Shown piece by piece: positions 1 through 5,196 of a stretch of 9,445 nt of DNA. The position numbers were made by a program, and so were the translations under genes. The notes under the pieces were generated by a model, which did no database searches, was not told the DNA's origin, and worked only from the letters and a program-made list of their open reading frames with translations. The DNA lies in NCBI GenBank assembly GCA_021774955.1, contig JAJFIN010000207.1, positions 1 to 9,445 of the forward strand, written 5' to 3'. Position 1 is the stretch's first letter; the number at the start of each line of letters is the position of its first letter. Source of the DNA: Alphaproteobacteria bacterium (GTDB lineage Bacteria > Pseudomonadota > Alphaproteobacteria > M2410).

Positions 1-36
1 CAGCTAAAGATCTTTTACTATTTAAGCATGTGGATT

Positions 37-855
37 TTAGTCTTCGAAATTCGCCGCTCGCTTTTCAAGGTTCGACATCACGGCTTCAATCTGGTTGGGG
101 CTTCCGCCCAATTTATCTTGTTCCAAAGATTCAGCCATCAATCCCTTTTGTACATCCAAATAGGTGGCGTTATTCAATAGTCGTTTTGCCGCTCTCACGG
201 CGTCGGGATTGCGCCCTACGATTTCATGAGCGGTTTCGAGAGCAGCACTCCTCGGATCATCGTGGAGCTTCGTCGCAAAGCCATATTCGAACGCCTCAGT
301 GCCGGAAAAAATTCGCCCCGTATAGGTCAGCTCACGGACAATATCTTCCCGCGCGAGATGATGCATAAGTTGGGTTCCGGCCATATCGGGAACGAGTCCC
401 CACTTTATTTCCATGATGCTAAGTTTTGTGTCCGGCGCGACATAGCGAATGTCTGAACCCAGCATCACTTGAAAGCCGCCGCCAAGGGCAAAGCCATGGA
501 CGGCCGCGATAACCGGTACTGGAACTTCGCGCCAAACATAGGCGGCATATTGCGGTGTATTGGAAATCCCATGGGTGCGTTTTTCGAGCCGCCCCACCGG
601 CACGGCTTCATCCGGGTTTGGTTCTTTAGGTTTTTCGGTCATGGCCCCAAAGCGGCTTTGGTCAAGACCTGCGCAGAAAGCCCGACCTTCGCCTGAAAGA
701 ACCACGGCTCTCACGCCACGTTCTTCTTTCAGGCGCAGTCCCGTGGCAATCAAGGCTTCAAACATCTTGTCATCTAGGGCGTTCATTTTGTCGGTCCGCA
801 CCAACCTCACGTCAGCGACACCATTTTCTATGTTCAAGGAAATCCGGTCTTCCAT
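37..855 (-). CDS. Crotonase-family enoyl-CoA hydratase/isomerase
   Basis: A 272-residue protein of the crotonase fold, the usual length for a single-domain enoyl-CoA hydratase or isomerase acting on acyl-CoA thioesters in the cytoplasm. Seen: the first oxyanion-hole segment GRAFCAGLD (residues 57-65) and the second, GFALGGGF (121-128), followed by SDIRY and the segment EIKWGLVPD (149-157). Of the two glutamates used by classical hydratases, the first position is Gln129, while Glu149 is kept. Asp157 lies eight residues after Glu149, the spacing of the Glu/Asp pair in delta3,5-delta2,4-dienoyl-CoA isomerases. The chemistry may therefore be isomerisation rather than hydration; this is inference and the exact substrate cannot be told. 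The start ATG is at 855 with only a weak purine-rich stretch upstream. The gene stands alone, transcribed away from the repeat island. The family call is firm; the reaction is not. Confidence 0.93.
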   Translation of the reverse strand: MEDRISLNIENGVADVRLVRTDKMNALDDKMFEALIATGLRLKEERGVRAVVLSGEGRAFCAGLDQSRFGAMTEKPKEPNPDEAVPVGRLEKRTHGISNTPQYAAYVWREVPVPVIAAVHGFALGGGFQVMLGSDIRYVAPDTKLSIMEIKWGLVPDMAGTQLMHHLAREDIVRELTYTGRIFSGTEAFEYGFATKLHDDPRSAALETAHEIVGRNPDAVRAAKRLLNNATYLDVQKGLMAESLEQDKLGGSPNQIEAVMSNLEKRAANFED

Positions 856-887
856 GGGGTTTCTCGCTTTTTGTTATTGTTTGATTT

Positions 888-896
888 TGGTATAAT
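888..896 (+). promoter_or_regulatory. AT-rich promoter-like stretch with extended -10 (TGGTATAAT)
   Basis: The upstream flank of the crotonase gene is strongly AT-rich (about 865-903) and contains TGGTATAAT on the plus strand, a match to an extended -10 box. It points into the repeat island, not toward the crotonase gene, and no -35 box at good spacing is evident. On the minus strand the same stretch reads TTATACC, which might instead be part of the crotonase promoter. Direction and use are uncertain. Confidence 0.3.
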
Positions 897-903
897 TTTT
901 TTT

Positions 904-952
904 GTGCACACCAAATTTAGCAGAGCTTACACGCTCATGATACCCTTCGATG
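904..952 (+). repeat. Direct repeat, left copy (partner at 2114-2160)
   Basis: A stretch beginning GTGCAC and containing TAGCAGAGCTTAC, GCTCA and GATACCCTT. The same blocks in the same order and spacing recur at 2114-2160. Over the 35-base core starting at TAGC, 30 bases agree. The copy lies about 50 bp upstream of the crotonase gene, at the left edge of the repeat island. It has no coding sense that I can find. The repetition is seen directly; its origin is unknown. Confidence 0.8.
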
Positions 953-978
953 CGTGGTGCGTCTCGGGAGTTCAAAGT

Positions 979-1009
979 ATCAATGGGCTCTGACCCACAG
1001 CTGTCCCAC
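979..1009 (-). repeat. GGGACAGC/TGACCC/CATTGAT motif, copy A (inverted)
   Basis: Read on the minus strand this runs GTGGGACAGC, then GGGTCAGAGC, then CCATTGAT. It matches copies B (1373-1407) and C (1652-1683), which lie on the plus strand, and shares its core with D (2051-2091). The motif resembles short interspersed REP-like sequences found between genes in many proteobacteria. That resemblance is from memory and is not proved here. Confidence 0.65.
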
Positions 1010-1020
1010 TTAGCTCTCTT

Positions 1021-1066
1021 GAACATCATCCTGAGAAACGAATATAGCGAGTGCCCCGAAAAGCGG
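1021..1066 (+). repeat. Degenerate partial copy of the 1170-1214 repeat arm
   Basis: GAACATCATCCTGAG followed by AGCGAGTG and CCCCGAA lines up base for base, with one small gap, with GAACGTCGTCCTGAG, AGCGAGTG and TCTCGAA at 1170-1214. It looks like a decayed half of the palindromic element just downstream, in the same orientation. It suggests that more than one insertion or duplication of this element occurred here. Confidence 0.6.
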
Positions 1067-1080
1067 CGTCCAAGTCATTG

Positions 1081-1286
1081 ATTTTCCTCGTACTGGAGAC
1101 TTTTGCACGGGTTGCTGGACACTTCGAGACGGGCGCGAAAACGCGCCCTCCTCAGTGTAACGGTAAAGGGAACGTCGTCCTGAGGAGCGAGCGTCAGCGA
1201 GTGTCTCGAAGGGCAGGCAACCCATGCAAAAGTCTCCGTACAGAGAAGGTCTGTCGCGGCAGACCGTCTTGAAGCACGAGGAAATT
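1081..1286. repeat. Nested palindromic element (about 205 bp, MITE-like)
   Basis: Several inverted repeats are nested in one another. The middle arms are 1090-1115 and 1217-1241, which pair over about 25 bases with one bulge and one mismatch (GAGACTTTTGCA against TGCAAAAGTCTC). Inside them CTTCGAGAC (1122-1130) pairs with 1203-1211, and CTCCTCAG (1148-1155) with 1180-1187. A perfect 7-bp hairpin GGGCGCG-AAAA-CGCGCCC occupies 1131-1148. Outside, TTCCTCGT near 1091 pairs with ACGAGGAA near 1283. A second hairpin, GGTCTG/CAGACC (1248-1265), sits between the middle and outer right arms. The inner part matches a 'CTTCGAGAC...CCTGAGGAGCGAGCG' repeat that I recognise as common in alphaproteobacterial intergenic DNA. 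Minus-strand reading frames here are by-products of the palindrome. Confidence 0.8.
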
Positions 1287-1372
1287 TCTTTGTTCACGAT
1301 TTCAAGTCTCAAATTGTAAAATCACCATGATCCGTAACCTACACGAGGGTTATCTAATGGTTGCAACGTTCT

Positions 1373-1407
1373 AACTGGGACAGCAGCGTGTCTGACCCCA
1401 TTGATTT
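1373..1407 (+). repeat. GGGACAGC/TGACCCC/TTGATT motif, copy B
   Basis: AACTGGGACAGCAGC, then GTGTCTGACCCC, then ATTGATTT. Copy C, 279 bp downstream in the same orientation, begins AACTGGGACAGCA and continues GTGTGACCCCAT. Copy A is inverted at the left end of the island. It lies just before the 115-bp palindrome at 1432-1546. Confidence 0.7.
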
Positions 1408-1431
1408 ATTTTCTTCCTCTCTACAATACTT

Positions 1432-1546
1432 CGTCATTGCGAGGAGCGCTGGCGCGACGCGGCAATCCATAATGAAGCCCTGGGGCAGCCCTCAGAACGT
1501 GGCACTCTGGATTGCCACGCCGCCCGTTGGGCGGCTCGCAATGACG
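1432..1546. repeat. 115-bp palindromic intergenic element (CGTCATTGCGAG type)
   Basis: The left arm starts CGTCATTGCGAG and ends GGCAATCCA (1432-1469). The right arm starts TGGATTGCC and ends CTCGCAATGACG (1508-1546). The ends are perfect inverted repeats and the inner arms are imperfect, around a loop of about 38 bases. The terminal sequence is one I recognise as a widely dispersed palindromic repeat in alphaproteobacterial and some other proteobacterial genomes. It carries no gene. When transcribed it would form a long stem-loop. Confidence 0.85.
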
Positions 1547-1575
1547 GCATGAGAGTGAAGAGCGCGGCTGTGCCC

Positions 1576-1628
1576 CCGCTTTCCTTCTCAACCATGGTAG
1601 CCCTTCGGGTGGTTGAGAAGGAAAGCGG
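1576..1628. repeat. Perfect 19-bp inverted repeat (long stem-loop)
   Basis: CCGCTTTCCTTCTCAACCA at 1576-1594 is the exact reverse complement of 1610-1628. The 15-base loop itself contains CCCTTCGGG. There is no U-tract on either side, so it is not a classical intrinsic terminator, although it lies beyond the 3' end of the minus-strand gene at 1716-2033. A perfect arm of this length implies recent origin or selection on the folded form. Copy C of the short motif follows 23 bases later. Confidence 0.85.
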
Positions 1629-1651
1629 AACGTATGCGGAGTACCAAAAAT

Positions 1652-1683
1652 AACTGGGACAGCAATGCGTGTGACCCCATCGA
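1652..1683 (+). repeat. GGGACAGC/TGACCCC motif, copy C
   Basis: AACTGGGACAGCAATGCG, then TGTGACCCCATCGA. Same orientation as copy B, with the TTGATTT end changed to ATCGAAG. It sits 32 bases beyond the stop codon of the small minus-strand gene, so B and C together flank the two palindromes at 1432-1546 and 1576-1628. Confidence 0.65.
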
Positions 1684-1715
1684 AGCAAGGTTGATTTTTT
1701 CTGGCTGACTTTGAT

Positions 1716-2033
1716 TCATTGGTCAGCTTCCTTTCTTCGAATAAGTACAAGGTCCGGATTACCGTCGTGAGTGAAGCGTACGACTTTCCGCTTCGTAAGC
1801 TTAGGCCCGTCTGTGACCCAAACGATTTCGTGCGTTGCGTTGGGCGCTTCAGTCCTTGCAAAAAGTTTGCCTGGCGCAGACCACGAATAGGCCTCAGCAT
1901 TCTCGCCATCGATAATGCCCATGGCGACAAGCTGCTTTGTGTCCTGGGTGCCAGGGTCGATAGGCTCACCTTTCTTCATCTTTGCGAGGGCAGCGAGGTC
2001 TTTTATGACCTGATAGGCAAACTCAATCGGCAT
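1716..2033 (-). CDS. Small hypothetical protein inside the repeat island
   Basis: I do not recognise this 105-residue protein. It is rich in charged residues, has no cysteine, no signal peptide and no membrane segment, and looks soluble. The N-terminal 20 residues look helical (EFAYQVIKDLAALAKMKKGE). The rest alternates short strands and turns, ending in a basic segment with KRKVVRFTHDG. In favour of a real gene: the ATG at 2033 is preceded on its own strand by GAGGTG (2039-2044) at five bases, and the reading frame is clean with balanced composition. Against: it has no operon partner and is surrounded by repeats. A hairpin (2051-2091) lies directly upstream of its ribosome-binding site. It may be a passenger gene or an orphan stranded by rearrangement. 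Confidence 0.6.
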   Translation of the reverse strand: MPIEFAYQVIKDLAALAKMKKGEPIDPGTQDTKQLVAMGIIDGENAEAYSWSAPGKLFARTEAPNATHEIVWVTDGPKLTKRKVVRFTHDGNPDLVLIRRKEADQ

Positions 2034-2050
2034 CAGCGCACCTCAAATCA

Positions 2051-2091
2051 ATGGCGAAATCAACGGGGTCAGACTCCATTGATTTCGCCAT
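2051..2091. repeat. Hairpin with 13-bp perfect stem, motif copy D
   Basis: ATGGCGAAATCAA (2051-2063) is the exact reverse complement of 2079-2091. The loop carries GGGGTCAGACTCCA, which contains the same TGACCCC core, inverted, as copies A to C, and its flanks give the TTGATT part. It lies just upstream of the small minus-strand gene, where it would fall in the 5' leader or promoter. It is also about 25 bp from the right direct repeat. There is no U-tract. Confidence 0.75.
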
Positions 2092-2113
2092 GACGCCTAG
2101 ATTCCATTAGCAA

Positions 2114-2160
2114 GTGCACCAATCTAGCAGAGCTTACCTGCTCACGATACCCTTAGACGT
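2114..2160 (+). repeat. Direct repeat, right copy (partner at 904-952)
   Basis: It contains TAGCAGAGCTTAC, GCTCA and GATACCCTT in the order and spacing seen at 904-952, with 30 of 35 bases matching over the core. It falls between the repeat island and the coq4-like gene. An open frame runs through it into that gene, but the frame upstream of 2279 has no family support and its sequence is this repeat, so it is not counted as coding. Confidence 0.8.
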
Positions 2161-2266
2161 AACACGCGTCCTGAAGTCGCGAATATTGGTACTTCCAACA
2201 AATTCTGTGAGTTCAGCCCCGGACCGACTTAAAACAAACCCCTGGGAGCTTGGCAAAAGAACGCAC

Positions 2267-2270
2267 GAGG
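2267..2270 (+). promoter_or_regulatory. Ribosome-binding site fixing the Coq4 start
   Basis: GAGG eight bases before the ATG at 2279. The frame is open back to an ATG at 2114, but that longer start has no comparable site and would add 55 residues encoded largely by a repeat. Confidence 0.7.
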
Positions 2271-2278
2271 TTTGTCCG

Positions 2279-3097
2279 ATGAACATGAACGAGATTGAGT
2301 ATTTAAAAGCAGGCGCGGACATTCCTGAGACCACGGCCAGTCTCCTCACCAGTTCATCGAAATATCTCAACAGTGCGAAGCTGCGCGAAGTGATCGCTTT
2401 GGAGGCATTGCGAAAAAACGGCAAAGATTTGCCGCCGGCCTATCTCGTGCCCGACGCCATGATAGCGTTTGCTGAGCTGATGGATTTGGGGAAAGTTTCG
2501 GCCTTGATCGAACAAGAGCGCGCCAGCAATCCCGTTTTCAAATCTTGGTTGGACGAGCGCTTTGTCTCATCATTCACTGTTGAGGATCTCAAAGATTATA
2601 AGCCCGGATCGCTCGGCAATGTCATGTATGAGTTTCATCGGGAGACCGGATTTGCCAATGACTTCATGTTTGGTGGCGACCCTGAAGATGACTACACTTA
2701 TTACCTGAAGCGCCGCATTCAGGTTCATGACATCGAGCACAAAGTGACGGGCTTTGATGCCGACCCGGCCGGTGAAAATGCTTTGACCATGGCGATGGTC
2801 TCTAATGCCTATGCGCGTCTGGGTACCGAACTCGCCCATGAGCTCACGCGCTTTAACATGTACCTCATCTCAACGAGCCAAATGAAAACGGCCCTTCACT
2901 ATCCCAAAATGATGCCGGTGTTTCTGGAATCGTTAAAGCGCGGCATTGTGTTGGGTGAGACCTGCAAACCCCTCTACGCGGTCAAATACGAAGATTATCT
3001 GGAGTGTCAGCTACCAGAGATCCGCGAGGAATTAGGCATCACCGACCCGCCTGCACCCGGTGAATGGGCCTGGACCTCAGAGGCTTGGTCCGGGTGA
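2279..3097 (+). CDS. coq4: Coq4-family ubiquinone biosynthesis protein
   Basis: A 272-residue protein carrying the family signature HDxxH-x11-E exactly: His150, Asp151, His154 and Glu166, the proposed metal-binding residues of Coq4. Upstream is PGSLGNVMYEF (109-119), typical of the family. In mitochondria Coq4 organises the ubiquinone-synthesis complex on the inner membrane and has been linked to removal of the ring C1 carboxylate; bacterial homologues occur in alphaproteobacteria and are less studied. No signal peptide or membrane segment is seen, so a cytoplasmic or membrane-peripheral place is likely. It is slightly longer than the core family, with a proline- and tryptophan-containing tail (DPPAPGEWAWTSEAW). 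The gene after it encodes an NDUFA9-like protein, also tied to the quinone and respiratory side, but 191 bp away. A second ATG two codons in (2285) is an equally good start. Confidence 0.88.
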   Translation: MNMNEIEYLKAGADIPETTASLLTSSSKYLNSAKLREVIALEALRKNGKDLPPAYLVPDAMIAFAELMDLGKVSALIEQERASNPVFKSWLDERFVSSFTVEDLKDYKPGSLGNVMYEFHRETGFANDFMFGGDPEDDYTYYLKRRIQVHDIEHKVTGFDADPAGENALTMAMVSNAYARLGTELAHELTRFNMYLISTSQMKTALHYPKMMPVFLESLKRGIVLGETCKPLYAVKYEDYLECQLPEIREELGITDPPAPGEWAWTSEAWSG

Positions 3098-3288
3098 GCG
3101 CAAGTAAGTTTCATGCTTCGTCTGCCAATCCTTAGAGCGTAAAAAAGCTTCGGCAAATAAGCCTTTTAACCTGAGTAGAAAAGTCCCGGGAAGTGCGCTA
3201 TGCGTTAGCCGAGAAGGGGGCGATTCGCTCGCACCTACAAAAGCGCAGAACGCCAAGGCGTTTCGAAATACAAAATAGGATTAGATGG
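3098..3288. other. Intergenic gap between coq4 and the NDUFA9-like gene
   Basis: This stretch is 191 bp with no gene. An A-rich run followed by AGCTTCGGC and AAGCCTTTT (about 3143-3168) can form only a short, imperfect stem before a T-run, so a terminator for coq4 is possible but weak. No convincing promoter boxes for the downstream gene were found. Confidence 0.4.
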
Positions 3289-4245
3289 ATGGCTGCTGAA
3301 CTCATCACGATTTTTGGAGGTTCTGGATTTATCGGCCGCCATCTTGTGCGCCTGCTGGCCCGCCAGGGTTATCGACTGCGCGTGGCTGTGCGCAATCCCA
3401 ACACCGCCCACTTCCTGCGGCCGATGGGCGATGTTGGCCAGATCCAAATTGTTCAAACAAATATTCGCGATGAGAATTCCGTTAGCGCGGCGCTTGAGGG
3501 CGCCGACGCCGTGATCAATCTGGTTGGTATTCTTTCTGAGACCGGCAAACAGAAGTTCGACGCCGTCCATGCAGTGGCGCCGGCAAACCTTGCGCGGCTT
3601 GTCGCAGCACGCGGTATCGACCGTTTTGTTCACCTGTCATCTCTGGGCGCAGATCCGAAAGCGACCAGCAAATATGCCGCCTCGAAAGGGCGCGGCGATC
3701 AGGCCGTTCAAGAGGCCTGTCCTAAGGCGGTGATCTTGCGACCCTCAATTATCTTTGGTCCGGAAGATGGCTTCTTCAATCGCTTTGCCGCGCTCGCCCG
3801 CTATTCTTTTATCCTTCCACTGTTTGGCGGTGGGGACACAAAGTACCAGCCGATCTTTGTTGGCGATGTCGCCAAGGCGGTGATGGCAGCCTTGACCGAC
3901 CCGTCGGCGCGCGGAAACATCTATGAGCTTGGCGGGCCGCACATCTATACGTTCCAAGAGCTGATGGGTTTCATTTTGGATGTGACAGAACGCAAGCGCT
4001 TTTTGCTGCCTTTGCCGGTCGGTCTCGCGAAATTCATATCGGTCTTTACCGGCATGCTGCCCAAGCCGCTGCTGACCTGGGACCAGGTCAAGCTGCTCCA
4101 GGCAGATAATATTGTCGGAGCGGAAGACGCCCACACAATTTCAGATTTAGGACTTGAAGACTTGACCTCAATTGAGATCAATGTGCCGACCTATCTTTAT
4201 CGATTCCGTCGCTATGGCCAATACGAGGTTAGCGACATCGGTTGA
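3289..4245 (+). CDS. NDUFA9-like NAD(P)-binding SDR protein (complex I-associated family)
   Basis: A 318-residue atypical short-chain dehydrogenase. The N-terminal Rossmann motif is FGGSGFIGRHL (GxxGxxG at residues 10-16). VHLSSLGAD (114-122) and YAASK (129-133) give the Ser and YxxxK of the extended SDR fold. RPSIIFGPEDGFFNRFA (151-167) and the later GDVAKAV are typical of the NDUFA9/39-kDa group that in mitochondria is an accessory subunit of NADH dehydrogenase. In bacteria the role is not settled. It is usually free-standing, and no nuo genes are nearby here. I chose ATG 3289 because AGGA (3277-3280) lies eight bases upstream and the Rossmann strand begins at once; an in-frame extension to 3193 adds 32 residues with no family support. 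It converges on uppP with a terminator hairpin between. Confidence 0.9.
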   Translation: MAAELITIFGGSGFIGRHLVRLLARQGYRLRVAVRNPNTAHFLRPMGDVGQIQIVQTNIRDENSVSAALEGADAVINLVGILSETGKQKFDAVHAVAPANLARLVAARGIDRFVHLSSLGADPKATSKYAASKGRGDQAVQEACPKAVILRPSIIFGPEDGFFNRFAALARYSFILPLFGGGDTKYQPIFVGDVAKAVMAALTDPSARGNIYELGGPHIYTFQELMGFILDVTERKRFLLPLPVGLAKFISVFTGMLPKPLLTWDQVKLLQADNIVGAEDAHTISDLGLEDLTSIEINVPTYLYRFRRYGQYEVSDIG

Positions 4246-4247
4246 TC

Positions 4248-4393
4248 TAAAGTGTTTCCAGGAAAAGCATGCCCCAGCGAAGGCAGGGGTGGAAGCCGGT
4301 TTTCCGTCCGGAACCGAAGGACCGCGCAAGCGAAACACGGAAGGCAACAACTTAGGGTCGGATTTTGATTCCATCAAAATCGTAAAGACCCTA
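4248..4393. repeat. Alphaproteobacterial intergenic palindromic repeat (RIME-like)
   Basis: Nearly the whole convergent gap is one element. It opens with AAGTGTTTCCAGGAAAAGC, continues with GGAAGCCGGTTTTCCGTCC, and ends in the hairpin at 4353-4393. This order (TTTCCAG.AAAAG, then CGGTTTTCCGTCCGGAA, then a long palindrome) matches an interspersed repeat I recognise from rhizobia and related alphaproteobacteria; the family name is from memory. An inner segment with CCCC and GGGG (about 4272-4290) adds a short stem. There is no coding content. Confidence 0.65.
4353..4393. terminator. Bidirectional hairpin terminator between convergent genes
   Basis: TAGGGTC (4353-4359) pairs with GACCCTA (4387-4393), and inside it GATTTTGAT (4361-4369) pairs perfectly with ATCAAAATC (4373-4381) around a three-base loop. 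The stem lies 107 bp after the NDUFA9-like gene and ends three bases before the uppP stop codon. It could serve both convergent transcripts. There is no long U-tract outside the stem, so termination is inferred from position and stem strength. Confidence 0.6.
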
Positions 4394-4395
4394 GC

Positions 4396-5196
4396 CTAGG
4401 CGTACAGATAAACCAAAAGCCCAGCACCGAGTGCCAGGCGGTAAAGAACGAACGGTGTCAAACTCATCCGTTCCAAGAGTTTTAAGAAAAACCAAATTGA
4501 CACAAAAGCGGACGCAAACGATAAGCCGATGGCGAGGCCGGCATCTTGCCAAGCAATCGGAGCATCCTCGCTCATCAGGTCGAGTCCAGCGAGAAGGCCA
4601 AAGGCCGCGATCGTGGGGATCGACAACAACATCGAAAACCGCGCCGCTTCGCGTCGGTTCATGTGCAGAAAACGACCGGCCGTCACCGTGATGCCAGAAC
4701 GGCTGGTGCCGGGTATTAACGCCAACACCTGAGCCAGACCAATCAGGATTACATCCTTCAAGGTGAGGTGCTCCACGCGCCGCTCCATGCGTCCCATCCG
4801 GTCGGCAAAATACAGGACGATGCCAAAGATAATGGTGGCCCAAGCAATGACTTCGGCATTGCGCAACAGGTCCACCAAACCGCTCACATAAAGCGCGCCC
4901 CCGATGAACACCGTCGGCAGCGTGGCAATGATCAAGAAAAAGAGCAACCGCGCTGGCCCCTCTGTCGAGCCTTTGAGGAGATGCGGCACACCGGCCACCA
5001 GCTCCACGACTTCGTGCCTAAAATAAGCCATGACGGCAAACAATGAGCCAACATGAACCGCGACATCCATTAGCGCCCCTTGGTCCTCAAGCTCGGTCAA
5101 TTCGGGCAGCAAGATCAAATGAGCCGACGATGAAATCGGCAGAAATTCGGTCAGGCCCTGTATCAGGGCGAGCAAGATAATCTGTTCTATCGGCAT
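4396..5196 (-). CDS. uppP: Undecaprenyl-diphosphatase (BacA/UppP)
   Basis: A 266-residue polytopic inner-membrane enzyme of the usual family length. It dephosphorylates undecaprenyl pyrophosphate on the outer face of the membrane to recycle the lipid carrier for peptidoglycan and other surface polymers; overproduction gives bacitracin resistance in other bacteria. Both signatures are intact: QGLTEFLPISSSAH (residues 13-26, with the Q/E-x3-E pair Gln13/Glu17, and His26) and PGTSRSG (162-168, with the catalytic arginine at 166). About seven or eight hydrophobic segments can be seen. I chose ATG 5196 because family members start directly at the first helix (MPIEQIILLALIQGLTE); a GTG at 5223 would add nine polar residues. 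It is transcribed divergently from gltD and converges on the NDUFA9-like gene. Confidence 0.96.
   Translation of the reverse strand: MPIEQIILLALIQGLTEFLPISSSAHLILLPELTELEDQGALMDVAVHVGSLFAVMAYFRHEVVELVAGVPHLLKGSTEGPARLLFFLIIATLPTVFIGGALYVSGLVDLLRNAEVIAWATIIFGIVLYFADRMGRMERRVEHLTLKDVILIGLAQVLALIPGTSRSGITVTAGRFLHMNRREAARFSMLLSIPTIAAFGLLAGLDLMSEDAPIAWQDAGLAIGLSFASAFVSIWFFLKLLERMSLTPFVLYRLALGAGLLVYLYA

Noticed and set aside
1010..1312. Minus-strand open frame of 100 residues
   Set aside because: It is composed almost wholly of the nested palindromic element and its decayed copy; no family resemblance.
1421..1969. Minus-strand open frame of 182 residues
   Set aside because: Its 3' half translates the 115-bp palindrome and the 19-bp stem, and its 5' half is out of frame with the better-supported gene at 1716-2033.
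2114..2278. N-terminal extension of the Coq4 protein by 55 residues
   Set aside because: It translates the right direct repeat and has no family counterpart; a proper ribosome-binding site precedes ATG 2279.
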